Assembly (NCBI RefSeq): GCF_900074915.1
Contig: NZ_LT222319.1
Coordinates: 5,201,501 to 5,265,500, forward strand
DNA from: Pseudomonas cerasi
GTDB lineage: Bacteria > Pseudomonadota > Gammaproteobacteria > Pseudomonadales > Pseudomonadaceae
Direction of reading: 5' to 3'
Length of the DNA: 64,000 nucleotides
Shown here: positions 35,968-45,019 of the stretch, piece after piece
How the letters are laid out: each line of letters starts with the position of its first letter
Position numbering within the stretch: the first letter of the stretch is position 1
Position numbers and translations under genes: made by a program
The notes under the pieces: model-generated
What the model was told of the DNA's origin: nothing
Databases searched by the model: none
What the model saw: the letters and a program-made list of their open reading frames with translations, nothing else

Positions 35968-37770
35968 TCAGACAGCGCCGACAGGCGAAGGCTCGTCCAG
36001 CCCCATGGCATGCAGGCGGGCGTAATAGCCGTTCTGCGCCAGCAGTTCAGAGTGCGTACCGCGCTCGACGATCTGCCCGGCATCCATGACCAGAATCAGG
36101 TCGGCCTTCTCGATGGTCGAAAGGCGGTGGGCGATGACCAGCGTGGTACGGCCCTTCATGACGTGATCCAGCGCCGCCTGAATGTGCCGTTCGGACTCGG
36201 TGTCCAGCGCCGAGGTGGCTTCGTCGAGAATCAGCAAAGGAGCGTTCTTGAGCAGCGCGCGGGCAATGGCCAGACGCTGGCGTTGACCGCCGGACAGCAG
36301 CACCCCGTTTTCGCCCACCTGGGTATCGAAACCCTGCGGCAACTGGTCGATGAATTCCTTGGCATACGCATCAGCGGCAGCCGCTTCGATGTCGGCACGC
36401 GGCGCGCCAGCCAGATCGCCGTAGGCAATGTTGTTGGCAATCGTGTCGTTGAACAGCGTGACGTTCTGATTGACCTGAGCAATGTGCCTGCGCAGGTTAC
36501 GCAAGCGATAATCGTTGATTTCAACGCCATCGAGCAGGATGTTGCCCATGTCGTGCCCGTAGAAACGCGGGATCAGGTTGGCCAGGGTTGACTTGCCGCT
36601 GCCGGAACGCCCTACCAGGGCAATCATCTGCCCCGGCGCAGCGGAGAAACTGATGTCGTTCAACACCTGACGCGCAGTCTGCGGGTAGAAGAAGCTGAGG
36701 TTCTTCACCTCGAGGTGGCCGGTCACGCGATCACGCTCGATGGTGCCGGTATCGACTTCCTCTTCCACATCCAGCTGTTCGAAAATGCTCTCGGCACCAG
36801 CGACACCTTTCTGGATCGTCGAACTGACTTCCGACAGCTGACGAATCGGCTTGGGCAGCAGGCCCGCAGCGGTGATATAGGCAACCAGATCACCCGCAGT
36901 CGCGTCGCCACGCAGGAACAGCACCAGGAACATCAGCACCGCCATGGCGCTGTAGATCACCAGTTGCAGCATCGGCGTGTAGATGGCGCCGGTCTTGGTC
37001 ATGCGCAGCTGCTTTTTGGTGTTGCTGTTGCTGGCCTGGGCAAAGCGCGCCTGCTCGTAGGACTCGCCACCGAAGCTGCGGACTACGCGATAGCCCTGAA
37101 TGGTTTCCGAGGCAACATGCGTGACATCGCCCATCGCCACCTGGATCTTCTTGCTCTGCTTGCGGAATTTCTTGCTCGCGGTGCCGACCATGACGGCAAT
37201 CAACGGCAGAATTGCAAGCATCACCAGCGTCAGCTTCCAGTTCATCATTAGCAGATAGATGAACAGGAACACCACGGTCAGGCCTTCGCGAATCACCACC
37301 TTGATGGCATCGGTGGCAGCGCCGGTCACCATCGTGACGTTGAAGGTGATGCGCGAGATCAGATGGCCGGAATTGGTCGTGTCGAAGTAGCGATTGGGCA
37401 GCACCAGCAGCTTGTTGAACAGCTCTACGCGCAAATCATGCACCAGCCCGAGGGAAACCTTGGCCAGGAAATAGTTGCCCAGAAACGAGCCCAGCCCCTG
37501 CCATGCGGCGATCAGCACGATCAGCAGCGGCACGGCCTGCAACAGCTGCAACTCGCGCAGATAAGGGACATTGGGAAACAGCACCGCTTCGGGATTGGTC
37601 AGGCCGTCGACGAAATATTTCAGGATGCCGGCGAGCATCGGCTGGGTCGAGGCGAAGATCACGAAACCAATGATGCTGAGCAGGAAAATGCCCACATACG
37701 GACGCACATAAGACAACAGGCGGAAATAGATTTTCACGCTGGAGGTTGTGGACGATTCGGAGGTTGTCAT
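35968..37770 (-). CDS. msbA: Lipid A export permease/ATP-binding protein MsbA
   Basis: A 600-residue half-size ABC exporter that flips lipid A-core across the inner membrane. Six membrane helices (about 20-320) precede the ATPase domain with Walker A G-R-S-G-S-G-K-S-T, signature L-S-G-G-Q-R-Q-R and Walker B L-L-I-L-D-E-A-T. The start is the ATG at 37770 (M-T-T-S-E-S), with the longer frame to 37893 rejected because it overlaps the divergent promoter region. It lies next to hldE, fitting the LPS context. Confidence 0.96.
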   Translation of the reverse strand: MTTSESSTTSSVKIYFRLLSYVRPYVGIFLLSIIGFVIFASTQPMLAGILKYFVDGLTNPEAVLFPNVPYLRELQLLQAVPLLIVLIAAWQGLGSFLGNYFLAKVSLGLVHDLRVELFNKLLVLPNRYFDTTNSGHLISRITFNVTMVTGAATDAIKVVIREGLTVVFLFIYLLMMNWKLTLVMLAILPLIAVMVGTASKKFRKQSKKIQVAMGDVTHVASETIQGYRVVRSFGGESYEQARFAQASNSNTKKQLRMTKTGAIYTPMLQLVIYSAMAVLMFLVLFLRGDATAGDLVAYITAAGLLPKPIRQLSEVSSTIQKGVAGAESIFEQLDVEEEVDTGTIERDRVTGHLEVKNLSFFYPQTARQVLNDISFSAAPGQMIALVGRSGSGKSTLANLIPRFYGHDMGNILLDGVEINDYRLRNLRRHIAQVNQNVTLFNDTIANNIAYGDLAGAPRADIEAAAADAYAKEFIDQLPQGFDTQVGENGVLLSGGQRQRLAIARALLKNAPLLILDEATSALDTESERHIQAALDHVMKGRTTLVIAHRLSTIEKADLILVMDAGQIVERGTHSELLAQNGYYARLHAMGLDEPSPVGAV

Positions 37771-37948
37771 GAGAATCCGTCGTGTTAAAAAGAGGCCGAA
37801 TTGTATCACAGCAGTTTTCGCGGCTGCCTGCTGCGGTAACATAGGCGGCTCGTCCATTCCCCGGGGGTTCTGATCGCTGCCTGAAGCCTGCACGTCTGGC
37901 TTCTGTATGACGACCAGGAACCCCTGGGGCGTAAAAACCGGAGTATCG

Positions 37949-38587
37949 ATGCAAGCGTTTGACCACGCCCATTACCTTGAACTGGTTCAAGGTGCCGAAG
38001 TGCTTGAAGCCGACGGCACGGGCGACAAAGTACTCCGTCTGCGTGACGGCTCCATGTTGAAGTTGTTTCGGCGCAAACGCATTGTCAGCTCCGCAGCCTG
38101 GTACCCCTACGCGCAGCGCTTCGCAGACAACTGTGAAACGCTGATCAAACGCGGCATTCCCTGCCCGCGCATACGCTCGGTCAGCCGCATCGCCGAGATC
38201 GAGCGCGATGCCGTGCATTATGATCCGCTGGCTGGCTTCACCCTGCGTCAGCTGCTGGGCAGTGCGGTGGCCGACGACAAGCTGCGCAGGCAACTGGGAA
38301 GCTTCATTGCCGGGCTGCATGAAAAGGGCATCTACTTTCGCTCGGCCCATCTTGGCAACGTGATACTCACGCCGGAAGGCAGCCTCGGCCTGATTGACAT
38401 CGCCGACATGAAAACCTATCGCCGCGCCTTGCGCAAAAGCCTTCGCTTGCGCAACTTCAAACACATGCTGCGTTATCAGGAAGACCGCCAATGGCTGCTG
38501 GACAACGGCAACCCGGCTTTCCTCGATGGCTACATGAGCGCGCAGACCCTGTGCGACACCTCTGAACTGGCCCAGGCTGTTCAATAA
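37949..38587 (+). CDS. LPS kinase-like protein (PA4998 type, 'toluene tolerance protein')
   Basis: A 212-residue protein with a small protein-kinase-like fold: beta lobe K-V-L-R-L-R-D-G-S-M-L-K-L-F, then F-R-S-A-H-L-G-N in the place of the catalytic loop and L-I-D-I-A-D-M in the place of the metal-binding motif. The catalytic-loop Asp is replaced by Ser, so activity is uncertain. The ATG at 37949 follows GGAG at 5 nt. It is divergent from msbA and ends at a strong terminator. A role in sugar or lipid A-core phosphorylation is inferred from family and context. Confidence 0.75.
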   Translation: MQAFDHAHYLELVQGAEVLEADGTGDKVLRLRDGSMLKLFRRKRIVSSAAWYPYAQRFADNCETLIKRGIPCPRIRSVSRIAEIERDAVHYDPLAGFTLRQLLGSAVADDKLRRQLGSFIAGLHEKGIYFRSAHLGNVILTPEGSLGLIDIADMKTYRRALRKSLRLRNFKHMLRYQEDRQWLLDNGNPAFLDGYMSAQTLCDTSELAQAVQ

Positions 38588-38600
38588 ACCTGCCCCATGA

Positions 38601-38632
38601 AAAATGGCCGCTTTCGAAGCGGCCATTTTTTG
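38601..38632. terminator. Bidirectional rho-independent terminator
   Basis: AAAAATGGCCGCTTCGAAGCGGCCATTTTTT-type hairpin with T tracts on both strands, between the kinase-like gene (+) and waaL (-). It ends the seven-gene wapO-to-waaL operon. Confidence 0.94.
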
Positions 38633-38635
38633 ATG

Positions 38636-39805
38636 CTACTGCTGCTGCCTGAGCCGATGCGTCTGCACCACTCGCCCGAGCACCATGGTCGCCGGTAGCA
38701 GCACCAGCACCCAGAGCTCGTCTGGGTTGCCGACCAGCTGGCCGCCGTCGAAGTTAAGCATGACCAGCGCACACACCAGGTAGAGACCCCAGGCATCGCC
38801 GTTGCGCACCGCGTCCCACAGTGTCATCGCCATCACGACCAGAAACATCACCAGCGAAGCGGCACCGGTATACAGCCCCAGCGACACGAAAATATTGTGC
38901 GGGTGCTGGATCGGTATGCCGCCCGTCAGGGTCTGGGTCGTGTAGAAATCGACACCACAGCCGAGCACCCAGCCGCAGCGACGCCATTCACCGGTCATGA
39001 TTTCAAACAGCTCGATGCGGTAGGAATCCCCTCTGACCATCAGCAGGGCGACCCACTGTTCATCCTTGACGAACCAGAAGGCTGCCGCTGCCACGACGCC
39101 CAGCGCCAACAAGGCGACTATCGTGCGCAGTGGAAAACGGTACAGCGCATAGGCAGTGCAGACGGCGAACAGAACCGCGCAACCCACCAGCGCAGTGCGC
39201 GTCTGCACGACAAAGGCGGTTATCACCAGCGTGACAAGAACGGCGCAGACGGCCTCGACCCAGCGCCGCTCTCTTGCCCACAGCGGCATGGCCAACGCCA
39301 GGCTGCAGACCAGCCAGGCACTGGCGTAGATCACGTTCTCCATTCGCCCCGGCAGAATCGCCACACGCTGGCCGAAATCGAACTGCCCGGTCACCCAGCT
39401 GTGAATGCTGCTGAGCAGGATGTACAGGCACAGCGCCCAGAACATGCTGCGCACGAATACACCGCGCCTGAAGAAACCGTTGTCGGTGATCCCGGCCACG
39501 ATGAAGACAAACAGGCTGACGTAAATGATGTGCTTGTAATACTGGAACTCCTGCGCCTGCAGCGCGGGGACCAGAAAACAGGCCATGAACACCGCCCAGG
39601 CGATGCCCAGGGGCTTGGCAAACACGCAAGCGCCGCGGTACTTGATCAGGAAGAACAAGCCCGGCAGCGCCGTGAATGCATAAAACAGATTGTTGGTGAT
39701 CTTGGCTGAGGGGTTGAGGATGAAACTCAGCAGGAAGATGACGATGGCAGCCGTAAAGTACTGCTGTACTTTGTTGCCGGGTACTCTTATCGGGTCAACT
39801 GACAT
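38636..39805 (-). CDS. waaL: O-antigen ligase WaaL
   Basis: A 389-residue inner-membrane protein with about 11-12 helices and a periplasmic loop carrying R-G-D-S-Y-R-I-E and H-P-H-N-I-F-V, the conserved Arg and His signature of Wzy/WaaL-type ligases. It transfers O antigen from undecaprenyl diphosphate to lipid A-core. The start overlaps the end of the GT2 gene by 11 bp. It is last in its operon; the terminator follows 3 bp later. It corresponds to PA4999. Confidence 0.87.
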   Translation of the reverse strand: MSVDPIRVPGNKVQQYFTAAIVIFLLSFILNPSAKITNNLFYAFTALPGLFFLIKYRGACVFAKPLGIAWAVFMACFLVPALQAQEFQYYKHIIYVSLFVFIVAGITDNGFFRRGVFVRSMFWALCLYILLSSIHSWVTGQFDFGQRVAILPGRMENVIYASAWLVCSLALAMPLWARERRWVEAVCAVLVTLVITAFVVQTRTALVGCAVLFAVCTAYALYRFPLRTIVALLALGVVAAAAFWFVKDEQWVALLMVRGDSYRIELFEIMTGEWRRCGWVLGCGVDFYTTQTLTGGIPIQHPHNIFVSLGLYTGAASLVMFLVVMAMTLWDAVRNGDAWGLYLVCALVMLNFDGGQLVGNPDELWVLVLLPATMVLGRVVQTHRLRQQQ

Positions 39806-40568
39806 TATTAAGCAACCAACCTGCTACTAGGCCAGCGAGCACTGCGACGATCAGCTTGATGCGATCCCGACGTTTGCGACGCTGTTTGTCAAGCCGCTCC
39901 TGCGGCACCTCCACGTGCTCACCAAACCCGGTGTGCAACACGGCATCATTTTCCAGAATCAGAGCGTAACGGTTTTGCGCGGCGAATAATTGTGAAAGTT
40001 TCTTCTCGCCACCGTGTTCGGCATAAGGCGCATGCTGCAGGTAATCAGCCAGGCGGCGCAGCCCCGGATTGAAGGAAAAACCCTGCCATTCCGGCTTGTG
40101 CGAGCCCAGTTTGTAAAACGGGATACCCTCGACCACTTCACGCTCGTTCAGGTAAACGTAAGGGCTGTGGATACGCAGATCATGATTGTAGCTGCGCAAC
40201 CAGACCTGCAAGGCCTGAGGGTCGTGTTCCAGCAGCGTCATCGACTCTTCGATGAAGTGCGGACGGTAGAAATCCCAGTCGTCTTCGCAATGGAACACCC
40301 AGGACGTTTCGATCAGCGAATAGGCCGCATCGACAGAGCGCATCTGCCCCAGCTTGGGGTTGTTGATGATGAAGCGCGTATGCGGGTGCCAGTGCTCGGG
40401 AATGCACGCCTGGACCCGGGCATCGCCGGAATCTTCGGTAATCAGCACATGGCGTATGGGCGCAGTGTTGAAATGGTCGAACGTTTCCAGAGTGCGCTTC
40501 AACAGGTCGAATCGACCACAACTGGTGACAACCAGCGTAATGTCGCTGTTTTCGCTGAATACCATCAT
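39795..40568 (-). CDS. Glycosyltransferase family 2, C-terminally membrane anchored
   Basis: A 257-residue GT-A enzyme: L-V-V-T-S-C-G-R-F at the start and a DxD-like C-E-D-D-W-D (E95, D96, D97). The C-terminus has a basic stretch (K-Q-R-R-K-R-R-D-R) then one hydrophobic helix of about 19 residues, so it is probably tail-anchored to the inner membrane. The position fits an outer-core sugar transferase, near where PAO1 has wapR, but the length and sequence do not let me name it. Either of two adjacent ATGs (40568, 40565) follows GGGAACG. Confidence 0.8.
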   Translation of the reverse strand: MMVFSENSDITLVVTSCGRFDLLKRTLETFDHFNTAPIRHVLITEDSGDARVQACIPEHWHPHTRFIINNPKLGQMRSVDAAYSLIETSWVFHCEDDWDFYRPHFIEESMTLLEHDPQALQVWLRSYNHDLRIHSPYVYLNEREVVEGIPFYKLGSHKPEWQGFSFNPGLRRLADYLQHAPYAEHGGEKKLSQLFAAQNRYALILENDAVLHTGFGEHVEVPQERLDKQRRKRRDRIKLIVAVLAGLVAGWLLNNVS

Positions 40569-40599
40569 TCGTTCCCAATCATTGAATATTCATAATTCC

Positions 40600-41556
40600 C
40601 TACCATCCCAATCGTGACCGCAGGCGATCGACCCAATTCGCCGCCGGCATGCTGCGCAGTGGCGCACGCATGGCGTCCACGATGGCTTTTCCAAGGGCAT
40701 GGAATGTAAAGCGTTCCTCGACCAAAGTCTGCCCATTACGGGATATTTCACTGGCCAGTGTGACGTTATCGCGCAATTTCGCCAGCTTTTCGCGAAGTTC
40801 GGGAATGTCGCGATAGAGCACGATGTTGTGCATGTCGACAAAGCCCAGCGCGCGGTTTTCTTCAGCGCCCTGATCGAAGGCAAGCAGCACACAGCCGCAT
40901 GCCATGGCCTCGAAGTTCTTGATCATGTATTCGCCCATGCCCACGTCGGCACTGACGAAAAAACGGATACGGTTCAGGGTGTCGCAATATTCTTCGCCGG
41001 ACTTGGTCCGCGTGACGAGCAGATTCTCGACCTGGCCCAACTCGTCCAGCAACGCCTTGCGGCCGCTGTAAGCGACACTGTTGGTGCTGCCCACGAAGGC
41101 CAGTTCGATGTCACGCTCGCGTGCCTGCAACTGCAGCAGGCTCTGGTCATAGCCCTTGGGCACGAACACCGCATCGAAGCCTTCCTGACGCAGACGCTCG
41201 CTGACCATGAACCCCGAACAGATCACCCGCGCCCAGGGCAGCTTGCGGTAGTGCGCGCTGAACTTGCCGGTGTATTTGCACGGAATGTAGTTCTGGTAGG
41301 CATCGTGTTCGAGGATGACCAGATTGGGAATCGTGCGGATGAAGCCGACCTGACGCACTTCCTGCTTGAAACGCAGGAAAAACACGATCCGGTCATAGCG
41401 GCTGAAGTCCACCTCACGGCGGAAATAGCCACGCAGGTTGCGTTGCTCCGCAGAGCTCAGCCAGCGCACTTCGCATTCACAGTGTGCGGCGATGCCGTCA
41501 TAGAGACGGTCCAGAATCGCACGCTGCTCTTTCTGGACCAGCAGTAGAACTTTCAT
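40600..41556 (-). CDS. ssg: Cell-surface polysaccharide glycosyltransferase Ssg-like
   Basis: A 318-residue GT-B type glycosyltransferase with a C-terminal donor-site half (Y-M-I-K-N-F-E-A-M-A-C-G-C-V-L-L). It matches PA5001/Ssg, which in pseudomonads affects LPS core, O-antigen display, motility and biofilm. It has short gaps of 30-31 bp to its neighbours on both sides, within the same operon. The exact sugar donor is not shown by sequence. Confidence 0.8.
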   Translation of the reverse strand: MKVLLLVQKEQRAILDRLYDGIAAHCECEVRWLSSAEQRNLRGYFRREVDFSRYDRIVFFLRFKQEVRQVGFIRTIPNLVILEHDAYQNYIPCKYTGKFSAHYRKLPWARVICSGFMVSERLRQEGFDAVFVPKGYDQSLLQLQARERDIELAFVGSTNSVAYSGRKALLDELGQVENLLVTRTKSGEEYCDTLNRIRFFVSADVGMGEYMIKNFEAMACGCVLLAFDQGAEENRALGFVDMHNIVLYRDIPELREKLAKLRDNVTLASEISRNGQTLVEERFTFHALGKAIVDAMRAPLRSMPAANWVDRLRSRLGW

Positions 41557-41586
41557 GGTTTTCCTTGCAGTACTGCGCCTGCTGAA

Positions 41587-43026
41587 TCAGAGATCACGGC
41601 TGCACCAGAACAACTCGTGTCGTCGCACCGCCTTGCGGAAGAATTCGTTTTCGCCCTCGGCCGGCCAGTGGCGACCGGCCAGAACGCGCTGCAGCAGACG
41701 GCGCACACGGCGCTTGAACGGCATCGGCGGCAGCAGGTCATGCATCATGCCCAACGCCATGGCCTTGTCGCGTTGCGCGGCGACCGACAATTGCAGGCTG
41801 TACGGCACCAGCGGCAGCGCGGCATCGAATACCGGTGGCAGGCTGATGCCGCTGTAGGCATCGCCCATCGGCCAACGGTCGTTGTCGTGCAGGTGGTTGG
41901 CATAACCGAGCACTACGTCCGGCTGCCATTCGAGCCCGAGCAGGGCTTCACGCAGCGCAGCTTGGGCGCAGATGTGATCGGGATGGGGATCGATGGCAGG
42001 ATGCGGCATCACCACAACCTGCGGCCGGGCCTTGAGAATCAGCGCGCGCAGGTCGGCGAGCAGGTTGTTCCAGGTCGGCTGGCCGTCGTCGCCGGGCAGT
42101 GGCAGGGTATTGAATTGACGGAACAGGCGGGTATCGGTCAGATCCGCCTCCCGCGAGCCAATCGGCATATCCGGCGCAGCCTGCATGGCGGGCAGTTGCA
42201 GGCAGAAATAGCCCAATTGCACACACTGCGACTCCGGCACCCCGCCCCAGCGCGCCACGGCGATACTGTCCCAGGCCCGCAAGCGGCCCTTCATGCGCGC
42301 AGCTTCGGCGCGCTCCATGCCCATCTGCCGATAATGCTCGGCCTCGATCTCACCGGCGGTCAGCGTGATGATCCACGCCTCCTCGGCCTGGCTGTACAGT
42401 CCGAACGCGGCCAGTTCGGCATCATCGGCGTGCGGTGCGATGACCATGACACGCTGTTTTCGCGCATCCGGCTGGCGAAACAGCCAGAGTCGCGGCGTGC
42501 CGGCCAGACGGCAGCAACGCCCGCGCAGTTTCAGCACACCTGCGGCCAGCGGCTCGCCCAGCCCGGTCAGGTTCAGATAACGCACACCACTGACGCCGCG
42601 CTCGAACGCCTGCCGGTCGCTCAGACCCTGACCTTGCAACTCGACCACCGGATCGAGAAAACGTCCGAGCCAGGTGCTTTTGACCGTCAGCGCCAGTACC
42701 AGCGTCTCATCGCCATTCAGTTGCACGGCGGGGTCGATCAGCAACGTGCCGCCGTCCAGGCGGACACCCGGCACCTCGCTGTCGGCAGCAAAGGTGTACT
42801 GATAGTCGTCAGACGGCGAATAGAACAGATGATCGGCAAACCAGGCCTCATGAGCGACCCAGGCACACACAGCCAGCAGCGGTGCCAGCCACCAGGCCAC
42901 CAGCACGCCGACCGCAATCAACAGGAACAGACCACCCAGCAACGCCAGCCGCTTGTTACGGCGATGGCGTTTGAGTAGTTGCTGCTTGCGACTCAAATCT
43001 GGAACACCGGAACGGGGTTGCACCAT
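41587..43026 (-). CDS. dnpA: PIG-L family de-N-acetylase DnpA
   Basis: A 479-residue protein with an N-terminal membrane helix pair (about 28-57), a beta-sandwich segment and a LmbE/PIG-L deacetylase domain with the zinc motif P-H-A-D-D-A-E (198-204) and a distal H-P-D-H. P. aeruginosa DnpA (PA5002) affects antibiotic tolerance and probably removes an acetyl group from an LPS-core sugar. The ATG at 43026 follows AAGGA and overlaps mig-14 by 34 bp; a TTG at 42996 with a TTGA overlap is the alternative. Confidence 0.88.
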   Translation of the reverse strand: MVQPRSGVPDLSRKQQLLKRHRRNKRLALLGGLFLLIAVGVLVAWWLAPLLAVCAWVAHEAWFADHLFYSPSDDYQYTFAADSEVPGVRLDGGTLLIDPAVQLNGDETLVLALTVKSTWLGRFLDPVVELQGQGLSDRQAFERGVSGVRYLNLTGLGEPLAAGVLKLRGRCCRLAGTPRLWLFRQPDARKQRVMVIAPHADDAELAAFGLYSQAEEAWIITLTAGEIEAEHYRQMGMERAEAARMKGRLRAWDSIAVARWGGVPESQCVQLGYFCLQLPAMQAAPDMPIGSREADLTDTRLFRQFNTLPLPGDDGQPTWNNLLADLRALILKARPQVVVMPHPAIDPHPDHICAQAALREALLGLEWQPDVVLGYANHLHDNDRWPMGDAYSGISLPPVFDAALPLVPYSLQLSVAAQRDKAMALGMMHDLLPPMPFKRRVRRLLQRVLAGRHWPAEGENEFFRKAVRRHELFWCSRDL

Positions 43027-43889
43027 CGGTCCTTGTACTCACGGTCGGCACGACCGAAGGAAAAACGCAGTGATTTGCCCAGTGCGCGGGCGTTCTCCCA
43101 GGCGGACTGGGTATTGACGAAGCTCAGCACGCTGCCCGGGCTGAAGTCCCGGGTTTCGGGATCGACACCGCCGTTGACGTACTCGATGCTGACCCACTGC
43201 GGCGCTTCGACGCGATACACCAGTTGAATGGCAATCGGCGCATCGTTGAGAAACACCACCGAACCGATCAGCAGTTCGCGCAACAGCTCGATGACCTCGG
43301 CCTTGTGCCGGGCACCGGTCGCTTCGAAGCCCCAGCGACGCTGAAACAGATCGCAGTACATACTCGCCAGTTCGGTGCTGCTGAACTCGCTGACAGGCCT
43401 TACCGTACCGCCAGCTTCTTCGAGCAGGCGAAGCTCACGACGCTGGTTGTAACGAAATTTCTTGGACAGCTCTTCAGGCGTGCGCGCCATCGCCAGGGAT
43501 TCGGCCTGTGGCTTGAAGGTACTGATGCGGCCTTCGTTGAGCGAAGACACATAGCGGGCCCGATGGCGGACCGGCACCTGGATATCATCGGCCACCGGCA
43601 GAATCAGCTCGGCATTCCCCAGGTCGAACAGCCCTTTTTTGCCATGGCGCTTGAGTTCGTCCTTGGACAGCGCCAGCGAGCGATCCCAGGTGGCGATCGC
43701 GGCCTTTACTTCACCGCCCTGCTCCCAGGCCAGATAACGCACAGCGATGCCGGAAAAGGCCGACAGGCGCGCAACCACCAACGGATGAGTGGCGACGCTG
43801 CCGCCAAACCGCTGCCAGGCCTGCTCGTAGGCAGCCGCATCGATCTGCACCCAGCCACGCTCGCGCCAGCCTTTGAATCGATTGAGCAT
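42993..43889 (-). CDS. mig-14: Mig-14 family protein
   Basis: A 298-residue protein of the Mig-14 family, related to GNAT/FemAB-like acyltransferases; in Salmonella and P. aeruginosa it aids resistance to cationic antimicrobial peptides. Conserved features include K-F-R-Y-N-Q-R-R-E-L-R-L and a C-terminal F-G-R-A-D-R-E-Y-K. It shares a single base with the end of wapH and overlaps dnpA, so the three are co-translated. The acyl donor and substrate are not known. Confidence 0.88.
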   Translation of the reverse strand: MLNRFKGWRERGWVQIDAAAYEQAWQRFGGSVATHPLVVARLSAFSGIAVRYLAWEQGGEVKAAIATWDRSLALSKDELKRHGKKGLFDLGNAELILPVADDIQVPVRHRARYVSSLNEGRISTFKPQAESLAMARTPEELSKKFRYNQRRELRLLEEAGGTVRPVSEFSSTELASMYCDLFQRRWGFEATGARHKAEVIELLRELLIGSVVFLNDAPIAIQLVYRVEAPQWVSIEYVNGGVDPETRDFSPGSVLSFVNTQSAWENARALGKSLRFSFGRADREYKDRWCNPVPVFQI

Positions 43890-45019
43890 CAGGCCCCCGC
43901 TGTCAGGCTGGAGACTTGTGGCAGACGCCAGAAAACATTACGCACAGCATGGTCGGAAAACCGCTCGCGCAAGCGCAACAGCATGCGCTCGGCACAGTCC
44001 TGACGTTGTTCGGCGTCGAGGCCGGCCATATGCACCAGGCCGTTTGCCAGGCTATGTACATCACCCAGCGGGAACAGCAGGCCGACGTCTTCGACCACTT
44101 CCCTGGCACCGCCGCATGAGGTTGCAACCAGCGGGACACCGGCGACCATCGCTTCCAGCAGGACCATGCCGAACGGTTCGTGGTCCGAGCTCAGGGCGAA
44201 CACGTCGAATGCCTTGAAGTAGCGGCGCGCATCAGGCACTTGGCCGAGGAAAAGCACCTGCGGGCCGATGCCCAGCTCCAGCGCCAGGGCCTTGAGGCTT
44301 TCTTCCAGGCGACCCTTGCCGAGAATCACCAGTTGGCTGTTCTCGGGAAGATCGGGCAGCGCCTCGGCAAAACCGCGCAACAGCGTGGCCTGATCCTTGT
44401 CGGGATGCAGGCGACCGACATTGGCGACAATCCAGGCAGATGCCGACAGACCCAGCTCTGCGCGGGCATCTTCAGCGGAAAACTGACTGCCCTGCAGTTG
44501 CTCGACATCGATCCGGTTGTACAACGTCTGAATGCGCTCGGCCGGCCACTTGGGGAGGCTGCTGCGCATGTCGTCGCGAACCGCGTCGGAAACACCGAGC
44601 AGGCTCAGGCGCTTGCGAAACAGGTTGGCGAACAGCTTGCGACTGCGCCGGTGGTAATCGCCGAACGCATGATGCACACCGATCACCGGCAACTTCGTCG
44701 CCAACAGGGCGATGTACACCGGCTTGAAGCGGTGCGCGATGCAAAAGCTGAACGAGCGCGTCGCGGCGATCTTGCGCAGGTCCCGAATGGCGCCCAGCTT
44801 CAGGCCACGAATGGCGCTGGAGCTGTATTCCATGAACAGCACTTCGTCCGAACCGCAGTCAGCGACGACATCCGGATCGGCGGCACCGGTCAGAAAAACC
44901 GTCGTCACCCGATAGCCCTTGCCGGCGAACAGGCTGGCGTATTGCCGCGCGCAGTCCAGAAACGGCCCGTCATAGCTGTGACAGAACTGCAGTACGTGAC
45001 GTTCAACCGAGCGTGTCAT
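43889..45019 (-). CDS. wapH: Glycosyltransferase WapH (GT4)
   Basis: A 376-residue GT-B enzyme with the GT4 donor motif E-P-F-G-M-V-L-L-E-A and G-G-A-R-E-V-V. PA5004 (wapH) adds a glucose to the outer core in P. aeruginosa. The start overlaps the carbamoyltransferase gene by 17 bp, and the end shares one base with mig-14. Confidence 0.88.
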   Translation of the reverse strand: MTRSVERHVLQFCHSYDGPFLDCARQYASLFAGKGYRVTTVFLTGAADPDVVADCGSDEVLFMEYSSSAIRGLKLGAIRDLRKIAATRSFSFCIAHRFKPVYIALLATKLPVIGVHHAFGDYHRRSRKLFANLFRKRLSLLGVSDAVRDDMRSSLPKWPAERIQTLYNRIDVEQLQGSQFSAEDARAELGLSASAWIVANVGRLHPDKDQATLLRGFAEALPDLPENSQLVILGKGRLEESLKALALELGIGPQVLFLGQVPDARRYFKAFDVFALSSDHEPFGMVLLEAMVAGVPLVATSCGGAREVVEDVGLLFPLGDVHSLANGLVHMAGLDAEQRQDCAERMLLRLRERFSDHAVRNVFWRLPQVSSLTAGA

